Shown in pieces: positions 1 to 11,700 of a DNA stretch of 60,000 nt. Below the pieces are notes generated by a model. It saw nothing but the letters and a program-made list of their open reading frames with translations. It was not told the origin of the DNA and did not search any database. The stretch comes from Owenia fusiformis (taxonomy: Eukaryota; Annelida; Polychaeta; Sabellida; Oweniidae): NCBI GenBank assembly GCA_903813345.2, contig CAIIXF020000011.1, forward strand, positions 12,819,754-12,879,753. The letters are read 5' to 3'. The stretch's first letter is position 1, and every line of letters begins with the position of its first letter. A program made the translations under genes and the position numbers.

Positions 1-3000
1 TCTTGAAAAATTCATGAAATTGATTTAAGAAAACAACAGAATTGATTGAGTTGAATTATGAAAGTGAGAGAGTATAAAAAAGATTTGATGCAAGACAAAC
101 AATTATGCATACACACAATTAATTAGAGATTATGTACATATGTAAATAAGATAAGACTTACAATGTATATATTTATTTCACTATTGAATAATGCTAAACC
201 AAAGTTGTACATACATTCAATGTTGTAGTCATTTATATGAAGTCACCCAGTGTTTTCCTTGTCTAAAATGACAGTGCTCCATCATAAAAAAAAACAATAG
301 ACCATATGAAATTTAAATATGATGAAACCTCAAGTAAATAACACTAAAAATCAAGTGACCCCACTATTATTTAAAAGTATAAGAGAAGTTGATGGTTTAC
401 AATAGAAGAATCAGAGATGGCAAGTAGTCTTGTTAAGCCCTTGTGCCCCCTTCTCTCAAACACTCCCTCCCTCTGGGGAGGAATAGATAGGGGAGGGGGA
501 GGGAGCTCAGAGGCTTAATGCAAAACTACTAATAACAAAGTTATATCAACATTTTTAGACTCATGTCTTGCTCTATTTGAGATGGTAAAAACACAATAGA
601 CAACATAAGGAAACAAGGTGGAATCTTGTAATTTATTCTTACAATGCTATCACATCCCCCACCCTGTTATAATGCCTCTGATTCTAGCTTTATTGAGAGC
701 CATCAATTTATAAGTCTTCAGATTGTGTTTCACTTTAGTACTTAGGAGAAACAAGTGCTTTTATAATTTGCCTTAATTACTGATTGTACATATAACATAC
801 AATGCCACCTGCATAATTATTTAATTTATATAAATTATCATTATAATTATATGTTTACAATATGTATTTATTTAATTTATAATTGAACGCCAATAGGTAA
901 GTAATTAGCTAGTTCATAAAAAGATGATGTTGAAACTTGCCAAATTTGTGACTATTTAATTTATGTTTTTACTTATAGTTTTTCTTTTTGAAAAACAAAA
1001 AGTCAATTTAGACTTTAACAAATCAAATGTAATTTATTTGTAACTTAAGGATTGAATATTTATATATTTATTTTCTCATTGTACACCAAATTAATTTAAG
1101 GTAACTTTTAAGAATAAGTCATGTCTCATTTCAATGAAACAGGAAAGTTTCAAAATTGCCAAAATGTAATTTAATGTAGGCTATTATATAGATCAGATCA
1201 TTGTTTTCATATGCTTAGTATAGTCAATGTCGTATAGTCAATATAGTCAATGTAGTATAGCCAATCTGTAGTATTATTAGAACCCTGTAAATAGATCAGA
1301 CCATTCCATTTAAACCTAATAACTTCTGATAATGTAGCCTCTTAAACTTAACTTATATTTTGTAGCTTATACACGTATAAAACCTCCAGTTGTGAATAAG
1401 AAATTACATTTGACCCCTGAGTCTTACTCTGAAGTGCATAATTAACACTATGCTTTTACACTATGCTTTTGACTACACTATAAAAAGGTGCTGCACTCTG
1501 TGGATAATCTAATAATTACATGCCACCAGTTGAAAATCTGTTTGCACCCTAATGGTGAGATATTTTGTCCAAAACAGGTTAGAATTTTGACCCTGTTGAG
1601 CAAAATTCCTGGGGAGATCACTGAATGTCATTTCCAATTGTAATTTTTATACAGCACCAATGTTGCACTTTCTTACAGGGAAAGGAGGTGTTTTCATTCA
1701 CATCCTTTACTGTAATATCAACTATAATTAACATAAGTCCATTTACTCCTAAGTTATGACATTACATTAATGTCACAATTACAGGAACATATGTTACATT
1801 TGAGTAGGTCATTAAATTAACTCAATTTTTCCCTCCAAATTGTCAATCTGTTGGTTGCTATAGCAACTCACTTAGTAGAAGATAAAAACTCACTCTAGAT
1901 ATTAACATATTACAAATTTCATTTACTCCTGGTATTTGACTTTACTTGAAGAGTTATTTGTATTATTAACCGTTTGGTAATAACACAAAATATATTGTAG
2001 TAGTATTTCAAGAGTTTTAAATGGTTGGAAAGTTATGATTTCAAAATTTTAATTTTCGAAGCTAGATTGTACAAATGTAGATACTGTAAATAAACAAAAT
2101 TGTAAATATATATGTCATACATGAAATTGACAAATGAAATAAATAATTGTAAATAAATAAATTCAAATATGTTATTTGTTGAATAGATTAAGGAGAATGC
2201 ACACAGCGGGGCACACATGTGAATACTGGAACCCTATGGGGTCAGGTCTTTTATTCTGGGAGTGAAGAATTGTATTCAACTAGACTTATTGCATTTTTGA
2301 CAGATATACGAGATTCTGACTCCTAATAAACTTCATCACAAATATACACAATATGTGGCTACAAAAATTATTTGAATTTTTTTTACTAAAATGGTCATTT
2401 TGATTTCCACAATTTTTAGAGAATGACCATTATAACTGTGAAGGGATCTTACCACTTGACCTTAATTCTACAAATGATTAATTTAGTTATCTGCAACAAC
2501 AAGTCACATTTCGTAAGTGTGACTTTCATTTTGAAATGAATAAAAATTTACCAGTCAGATCAATGTTCAAAATTGTCACTTGCAAGCATTTATTTGTCAC
2601 ATTTGTTCATTTTACCCCAATACCCCAAAGTCGCATTTAGTCATATTTTTAGAGGCCATGTCACCTTGTCACATACCCCTTGAGGAGCCCCCTAAAGCTG
2701 CAAGGAAAAATTAAATTGACCAATACAAAGGAGGTTATTTTCTTTTACAGATTTCATTGTATTGGGAATGATAAATTGAATTCTGATCTTAATTATTAGA
2801 CCATCTGCAGATTTGGCTACAATTGTATTATTGCATCCAACAGCATAACAGCTAATGCCTTCTGTCCAGTCTAGTCCGTGTGATGGTCCTTGAAATGAAT
2901 GGCATTATGGTTTTATGTTACAATTCAAAATAATAGGACCCCCAAATAAGAAGTGTATGACGTATGATTCGGGGGGGGGGAATAAAGTAATCAGGCGTGA

Positions 3001-4309
3001 AGTCAACACTCTCAGTCATTTAAAATTAGACAATTCCTCTGAATTAAAAGTTTGAATAATATTAAGAAACAGGCACCCTCGGATTGAATTTTGAGCATGA
3101 ATTGAGTGTGCTGGGGTATTTGACCCCGCAATGACCCCCTTAAAACTGACCATGTGGGGCTTTACAGAGCAGATGGATGAATCAAATGTTAAAAATCAGC
3201 GATATAGCCTTTTATTAAACTACAACAGTTGTTCATTTATTAAGAGACATGGATTAATGAGATATTTTCAACTCATTTAAAGTTTTGAGATATTTAATTT
3301 TACTTGAAGTAATGTTCTAGTTGAGACTGTATACTGTATTGTTCATATATAGCTTTTGTAAAATATATTTTTAAGGATGATCTTCAATCTGATTAAATAC
3401 CTCCTTTTAGCATTGCTTGCAGCCCTTGTGTACTCCTACCCTACCTTAACCACACAAGCCTTTACAATGCAGGAATATAGAAGGGGAGGGGAGAAACTTG
3501 ATGAAAACTAAACTCTTCAATGTGTCTGTAAGAACGCCATCTTTAAAACCTAAAAAGCTCAAAACCTAGTATGTGTTAAATCAGACCCAGCAAACCAATC
3601 TTTAATGACGCCATCTTTTAAATAAACAAAAAGTTCAATAAGTGTATCAGTTATTTTTAGGACCAAATCAATGCCTACAAATCTTTTTAAAATAATGTTT
3701 TCATGTATAATGAAGCTTGACTAAGAATTAAATAACTATAAATAGATTTGAAAAATGTAGTTTATTAACCTTTATACTCGGACATGATAATACTTAACAA
3801 CATGTTTAACAAATTTAATCTCTCTGGCTAAAGAAGCAAAAAGAAACTCTCTGAGCAGGAATTAAAGAAAATTTATTTTGAGGGAGTGACATCTTTTAAT
3901 TAAAGCAAAATCATTCCTTTTATTGGCTGAGTTGAACAAATCTGTTTATATTTTAAATAAATTAAAAATACATAAAGTATGATAGAAATGAACTGAGATG
4001 TACAGCAACTATTTATATTAAAAATTAATTACATACTTTAGCGTAAGCTAATTAAGTAAACCCACACCCTGTGCATTGTAGCCTCCAGACATGTTGAACA
4101 TGAAGATGTGATCTCTTCAGTATACACTACTTTACATTAACCATAAAACAACAATTAAAAAAATGTCACAAGTTTTTTAACACCATTAGGTTGAACATTA
4201 TTTTGTGCACCGATCATGCAGAAAAAGAAAAATTAGGTGCAGCGCTGAACTCAAAAAATATTAATTGTTGAGCTGTCAAAAGAGGCTTGGGTCTACTGAG
4301 TTGTAAAAC

Positions 4310-4620
4310 CCATATTTAATAGAGAACATGTAGATGATTTTAAAAAAATTGGTCAATTTGAAGCAAGTTGAAAAGAGACTTTTTTGAGCTTTTTTTAACC
4401 ATGAGAAGGTCATTGAAGGTCAAATCTCAAATCTAAAGTCTTTTGAACTTCCGAGAACTTGTAGATGATTTTGAAAAAAATCAAAATCAGTCTCAATGGC
4501 ATTTGTTAAGTTATTGGAAGTTTAATAATTTGTTACAGACCCAAACACCAAACCACTACCCGCCATCACAAAAACCAGAGACCATAACAACATGTCTACA
4601 CTCTTGGTGGTGACATAAAA
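4310..4620 (+). repeat. Dispersed element, hairpin-tailed family, long form
   Basis: The right end carries CTTGGTGGTGACATAAAA, and the body shares segments (AACTTGTAGATGATTTTGAAA, here truncated in my reading to the common core) with the copy at 55909-56242. The same family occurs at 25307-25490, 46166-46310, 56775-56930 and 57688-57853. It is a short non-autonomous element with no coding capacity. Confidence 0.5.
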
Positions 4621-5296
4621 ATGAATGAACCATTTTCCCTATCACACTAGACAAACTCCAACTGATCATACAGTCCAAATAACTCTGTGAAATCAAATGA
4701 TGGCTTCAAAATCAAAACATCAAACAAAGAAATTGAAATATTTAATTGCAATTAACATTAAAAAAAATTCCCTGCAGCTATTAATATCATACATCAAACT
4801 TTTGATGAAGAGTGTATGAATGTATCAATTAATTAATTAATAATAAACCACACGTCTAGTAAGGAGACAACAGATGCTACTTCATGTGGTAATCTTACAA
4901 TACCCATCAACAAAACTTAAAACAAGTCATGCTTAAAACTTGAAAAAGAGAGATAACCAAGGAACAATGTAGCTATAATTCATATTTAGACTTCAAGTTG
5001 TAAACCAAGTACCAAAACTAGCTCTGTAGCTTATTCACATTTTGGAGAGAAAGCTGTGAAATGAGTTTGACAAATGTGTTATTTAGAACCATGGTACAAA
5101 ACATTAATTAAGAACTCAGATGGGACAAAGAGAGTTTGGTAAAACGTATAGAGTTGACCTATAGGCATGTATAGGGGTATACCCCATAGTAGACACTTAA
5201 TGACCTTGAACCATTCTGGTAGTATCATGGTCACAAAAGCCTACATATTCATGGTCACAAAGGACAATACTTTATAGATATACAAAGTTAACAATA

Positions 5297-5378
5297 AGAC
5301 ATAAGTACAATAATTGGAAGACATAAGTACAATAATTGGAAGACATAAGTACAATAATTAGAAGACATGAGTACAATT
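5297..5378. repeat. Tandem repeat, about 22 bp unit, four copies
   Basis: The unit GACATAAGTACAATAATTGG is repeated three times almost perfectly, followed by a fourth diverged copy (GACATGAGTACAATTGG). It lies about 230 bp upstream of the gene A start codon. Confidence 0.8.
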
Positions 5379-5603
5379 GGATAAATCACTTGATCAATAA
5401 ACATAACACTAAAAGGTGAAACCACGATATGAACATTTGGGATATTACAGTTGATAATGATCCACTATAAGATGAGAATTAGACAATGGATAAATAGCAC
5501 AAAAGAACAAAATGGACAATACTAAATACATAGATAAAATTAACATGAACAATGGTCTTAAGGACATAAAACTATCAAGCAGATTTGAGAAGATACCATA
5601 GAT

Positions 5604-5715
5604 ATGGGTATACATGTAACCATTGCTTGTCTGGTTGTGTTGGAACTCAGCATATATATTTTTGGTGCAGCTCTTCCTGGTGATGCTAATCCTGGTACAG
5701 CTGTTCCTGGTACAG
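5604..5715 (+). CDS. Gene A exon 1: signal peptide
   Basis: ATG at 5604 opens a frame of 37 codons plus one base. The residues run MGIHVTIACLVVLELSIYIF then a small-residue GAALPG stretch, a good signal peptide with probable cleavage near GA/AL. A short Pro/Gly/Thr linker built from the repeat CCTGGTACAGCT follows. The exon ends at ACAG before gtatgg (donor at 5716) in phase 1, which fits the acceptor of the SUEL exon at 7837 (G+AC gives Asp). The 5'UTR and transcription start are not identified. Confidence 0.75.
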
Positions 5716-8700
5716 GTATGGATATATGAACATCTCCTGTTCTCTACAGATCTTATATATGGATATATCAGTTAGGGGCATCAGTTAGCATAGTAGTTAA
5801 AGTACAATGTCTGGATTTTAGTAAATGTATGGGTGAAGTGAATGTGTACACTGAAGAAAATGCATAGTTTGCAAAAGTCAATGTGTGGATTGTAGTAAAT
5901 ACATGGTTGAAGCCAATGTGTGAATTCTAAATGTATGGTGAAATCAATGAGTACACTGTAGTAAATGTAGGTTGAACTCATTGTGTGGATTCTAGTTAAT
6001 TAGTCGAAGTCAATGTGTGGAATGTAGTAAATGTTATGGTTGAAGTCAATGTATGCATCGTAGTAAATGCATAGTTGAAGTCAATGTGTGCATGGTAGTA
6101 AATGCATAGTTGAAGTCAATGTGTGGAATAAAGTATGATTGAAGCCAATGTGTGAATTGTAAATGTATGGTTGAAGCCAATGTGTGCATTGTAGTAAAAT
6201 AATGCATAATTGAAATCAATGTGTACATTGAAGTAAATGCATAGTTGAAATCAATGTGTGGAATGTAGTTACAGTATGATTGAAGCCAATGTGTGAATTG
6301 TAAATGTATGGTTGAAGCCAATGTGTGCATTGTAGTAAATGCATAGTTGAAGTCAATGTATACATTGAAGTAAATGCATAGTTGAAATCAATGTGTGGAA
6401 TGTAGTTACAGTATGGTTGAAGCCAATATGTGGATTCTAAATGTTATGGTTGAAGCCAATGTATGTTTAGTAGTAAATGTATGGTTGAAATTAATATATA
6501 CATTTTAGTGTCCTTTATTGGTTGAAGTCAATGTATCATGCATTGTAGTAAATGTGTGATTGTAGATTGCAGTGAATATATGATTGAGAATTTAGTACAC
6601 AGGTTACAGGGTCTGGTTACTAACTGTTTTTTATAACAATAAATGATAACCTCACAATATAACATCTTCTTAAGCTCTAGGTAGGTCATATTAACATTAA
6701 GTAACACATTAAAAGAGACAAATCATTTTTAATTCTAGGCTTGAGTCAATGTAATATTTCATTAGACATGTATGCATTAATGACACAACAATATGATGAA
6801 ATAAAAGTTTAACATTTGACCCTCTGGCAATAATAATAATTAGTAACATGCTTGAGGCCATTTAAATATTCTTTTAATTCCACCTGGCACATTCATTAAG
6901 TTACTCAACCTGCGCTTTAAGATTCACTTTTTTCTACTTATTCCATGCTATTTATCCCTAATTTTGTACAAGTTTCTGGTTTTCTAGGATTTCTTTCCAA
7001 CAAATAGTTTTACACGAGCGTATACTCTACTATGCTTAATATTACAAAACCCCATCCTTAATTTAATTTTAAAATTAAAAATGATCACTGTTATTTTAAT
7101 CAAATTGACCTCCTGTGAGTCAAATAACACGGTGGTCACATTTTAAATTGGAAATTGGGTGAAAAAGAATTAAATCAGGATAAAATTAACTAAACAGACA
7201 TATTCTTAATGCTCTATATAATATTAATATCCCCCCAAAATTAGGAAGTTTTTCAAATTCTAGAGAAAAAGTGTGGAAAATGGATTGGGCTGGAGAGAAT
7301 TTCCGTGCACTGGTAATTACTCCAACAATGTAAAATAACAATTAATCATTTGAGGAAACTGGTGTTTAATTAATAAAGTTCTATCAATCTAATTTGTCAA
7401 GTCAAGTGCATGCAGACTTTCATCTCATTAGATCTACCGTATTTGTTTGAATAGTGTTGTGACTTTCTATTCTTTTATGATTAGTCTTCAAGATATATTG
7501 TAAATATAAAGACTTCGAATGAATAAAATGTATTTTGTTCTTGTGGTTTTGAAATGTGGTAGTGAATGGTGGTGTCACTCCATGTAAGATTGTCCATTCT
7601 TGACGAGCTTTGATAAGTCAAAAGATGTTTCTGACTGAAATATGGCTGCATCTTTAAGACTGATGAATGATTCTGTGATATCTGAGAAATTGTTTTAATA
7701 GTCTGTTGCTGCAAAAAACTTTTTATCCCTACGGGGAGGGGAAGTAGATACATAGGGGTCTTAATATTTGATGCAAGATTAGTTCTAAATTCTGTTTTTA
7801 AATGAATTGTTTAATCAAAATAATTCACCATTTCAGACATTCACCCTGTCAACACCCTAGACCAATGCTATGGCAAAAACATTGTTGCAAGATGTCAATC
7901 CGGTTACATGGTCAGTGTCAAAAGTGCATACTATCGTCAATCCAAGAAATGTCCCGGCAGTTTCCATAGCAACTTCTGTATGCAGGAAGAAGCTGGGAAT
8001 CCTGCATGTATCGGCAATAAGACATGCACATTTACTACACCATGGGTCTATCTGTCCTCCAGCTGTGGTTATAGCAACAGCTTTGTCCTGAAATACCTTT
8101 GTATACCAAGTAAGTGAGCAACAGCTTTTTCCTAAAGTGAGTCTTTATATTAATTTTGGTCATTGTGTGTTTTTGTTGATCTATATTTAATCAATAGAGC
8201 AAACCACGAGTCAAAAACATAATTTATATAATATATAGATGGACATTATCAAATTAACAAATTAGTGCCATCCAAAACTAACAACTAATATATATCCATA
8301 ATTCACAAGATTATTTAATAGATTATTTGCTTGGCAATCTATCATTGATGATATTCATTCAATGTATTACTTCTTGATCTTACAGGTTGAAGACACTTGT
8401 TATGCACTTTTAAAAATTATTACAGTACTTTCTTTAAAGCTTATATTTTTATACTATAGAAACTTCACATAAGGATGTGTGTGAGACCAAGGTATTCACA
8501 GCTATGGCAGGGTATATCACAAGTCCAAACTACCCCAAGATGTACCCCACCAATCAAGAATGTACAGGTACTATTTTTATATCACTTGCTATGAGTTTTC
8601 AGGTATTTATCAAACTCCCTCCAACATGTGGATTTCATGTTGCACCTCCTCACAAGTATTTTTTAAACATATTTATTAATTGAATGTTCCCTTCATGGAC

Positions 8701-11700
8701 ATTATAAACCCATTAAGTTACAGGCCTGTAGCAAGGATTTGCCAAGGGGGAGGGGGTTCAGTTTTCAGGGGGGTTCACATTTGACAATTTTGGCCCAAAT
8801 ATGCCTAAAATCACCTGAGAAGTGCTCAAAATTGTGAAAAACTGCATGATTTTTAAAGAATTTTTGGCCCAACCCTGCGAACCCCCCCTGGCTACGGGCC
8901 TGAGTTAAAATAAAATGAAAAATCATCAATATCTTATTACATTGCAGGTATGATCATGGCACCAGCCAACCATGGTGTGAGGGTCTACCTGTTAGACATC
9001 TACCTTGCTTACTATAGCTTTGACATCGAGCGTGAATGCATAGACTTCTTACAGGTATTAGTACTTCTTTTATAAACAGAGCACAACTGCCAAAGGGGAA
9101 GGATCAAGAGAAAGACTTTGGATATTTGGATGCTTAATGCAACATTAACACAGAAAGAAAAAATATTTTGTTTAACAAGCATTTAATCATAACTATAAAT
9201 ACAGCAATAGTAATATATTGATAAACTCTTTTTTTAACAAATAACATAACCAGCATATATAGATAGGATGTGAGGACAGTATGAAATTGTTTTCATAAAA
9301 CCTATTTAAAGGGAGACAATCAATGAGATTATGTTTTTCATCATTTTAAATGTTTTTGTAAATGGCTATAATACTCAAAATTCAACATACAAAATAGAGA
9401 AACTGATTAAAATCACTTTTTATTTTGCAAAAAAAAACAATTAAATCAAATATTGCAGTTATTGGATATTCAAAATGTCCAAATTTAATTGTCTCAACTC
9501 ATTTCTGTTCACCCTTCAATATCTATTTGCAAAGAAATATTCTATGATGGTCAATAAACATAATTGTGCACTGTCTACATGTATATGCTTTACTGTTTAT
9601 GTTCTCAATGTAGATTTCAGATGCATTCCACAAAAGTGACATTCTACCTTTAAATATGGTATTTGCATAGAAATATTCCATGATGGTTAATAAACATACA
9701 ATGTAATTGTATACTGACTACATATAGTGTATATGAGTAAATGTTTTACTGTTTATGTTCTCAATGTAGTTTTCAGATGCATTCCACAAAAGTGACATTC
9801 TACCTTTAAATATGGTATTTGCATAGAAATATTCCATGATGGTTAATAAACATACAATGTAATTGTATACTGACTACATATAGTGTATATGAGTAAATGT
9901 TTTACTGTTTATGTTCTCAATGTAGATTTCAGATGCATTCCACAAAAGTGACATTCTACCTTTAAATATGGTATTTGCATAGAAATATTCCATGATGGTT
10001 AATTAACATACAATGTAATTGTATACTGACTACATATAGTGTATATGAGTAAATGTTTTACTGTTTATGTTCTCAATGTAGATTTCAGATGCATTCCACA
10101 AAAGTGACATTCTACCTTTAAATATGGTATTTGCATAGAAATATTCCATGATGGTTAATAAACATACAATGTAATTGTATACTGACTACATATAGTGTAT
10201 ATGAGTAAATGTTTTACTGTTGTGTTCTCAATGTAGATTTCAGATGCATTCCACATAAGTGATATTATATGCGCTGGCCACAAGAGGGGGCTCTTGTTCC
10301 AGAGCAACGATACCAAGGTGACAGTGACATTCTCAACAACAGAGCATAGTTTCAGAGGCGTCAAGGGATTCTGGATATATTATGAAAGTAAGAAATTTTC
10401 CATAATTTATTTCATATGTTAATTTTATCAATTACAATACATGATATACCACCCAGGTTTATAGTATAAACATAAATGGCAGTACATAACAATGAGAAAT
10501 TGTTAAAAATATCCTTGTGCTTTTCCAAAGTATCTACTAGAGGAGGCAATATCCTCAAAATTATTGCATTTCTAAGTTTAGAATTATTATTGTGTCTATT
10601 TAGCATTAAAATCACCAATTAAGTCTAAAATTTTCTCTTAAATTCAGGAGAGATCATTGGCTTTAGATTATTTCATAATCACAGGGTGTGTACAAATTAA
10701 TTGTGACAGTTGAAAGTGCAGGGTAAGGTTCAACACGAGGGTTATGGAATTTGAGCAAACTGATGTTTTCATCGTTTCTGAAGATCTGATTCTAGGTATT
10801 TTTAAATATAAATGTTTATAATAACATCCTAGACAGTGAACCTGACAGAGAAATTATATAAAGCAGGGTAACGGTAAGGTACAACACAAGGAATTTTGGA
10901 TTTGCGTTATGTATCTCAGGTAAATTGACCTGCGTGTTACACCGTATAATCACAGTTTGTGTAGGTTTAACTATGAAATTCACTGTAAAGATCACTGTCT
11001 AGGATATTGTTACAGACATTTACATATAAAAATATCTAGAAACTAGTTCAGATATTTCTGAAATATCAAAAACATCAGTTTTGTTCAATTTCATCACCCC
11101 CGTGTTGTACCTTACCCTGTTCGTTCAACTGTCACAACTGGTACAGCCCCTGTGACAATGATATATGCTTAGGATTGATTCCAAAATGTTTTCCAATTAA
11201 GTATGGAACAATTAATTTAAATCATACTGTAATGACTGGAAAAATGCATAGAATCTTATTCACAAGAATTCAGCCTCCTGGATTTTATGATAATAATCTA
11301 TTTATAAACAGGTTTGTTTATAAATTCATATGTCCTTCAGTATGAAACCCTCATCAAATAACCAATACTTATCTGAAAATTTAGTATGTTTGCATTTGGG
11401 AATAAATCAAGTCAACAATGTACATGTAGTGTAAAAACATCCCCACAAGTCAATACACATTCTAAAATGTTTTAGACCAAAATCAGTTGTTTATCCAAGT
11501 TACATGTATAGATGTATTTTGTGCTTTCTTCATCATGTCCTTATCTATTTCAGCTTTTGATCTTTCCAATGAAAAACTGATTGGCTCCATCCACGATGCT
11601 GATTTTATCTACCCTAGTAATTGGCCGATTAAAGTCAATGGTAACCATGGCAATACTGTTAGTAGCCAAGGCAACAGGAATAACACTAACAATCACCATG

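Larger units (their letters stand above)
1..5603. other. Intergenic AT-rich DNA, no gene recognised
   Basis: I see no exon-like open frame with splice sites. Content is AT-rich single-copy-looking DNA with scattered short repeats: a possible inverted-repeat element end near 1609-1623 (the motif CTGGGGAGATCACTG also occurs around 50448 and, reversed, at 59674), a long-form dispersed element at 4310-4620 and a 22-bp tandem array at 5297-5378. The gene A promoter should lie in the last few hundred bases, but no clear TATA box is seen. Confidence 0.6.

Noticed and set aside
6046-6330. 94-residue open frame on the minus strand with repeated MHTLAST/FTHWLQ
   Set aside because: It is a translation of the minisatellite at 5795-6560; no splice sites, no signal for coding, repeats diverge without frame preservation.
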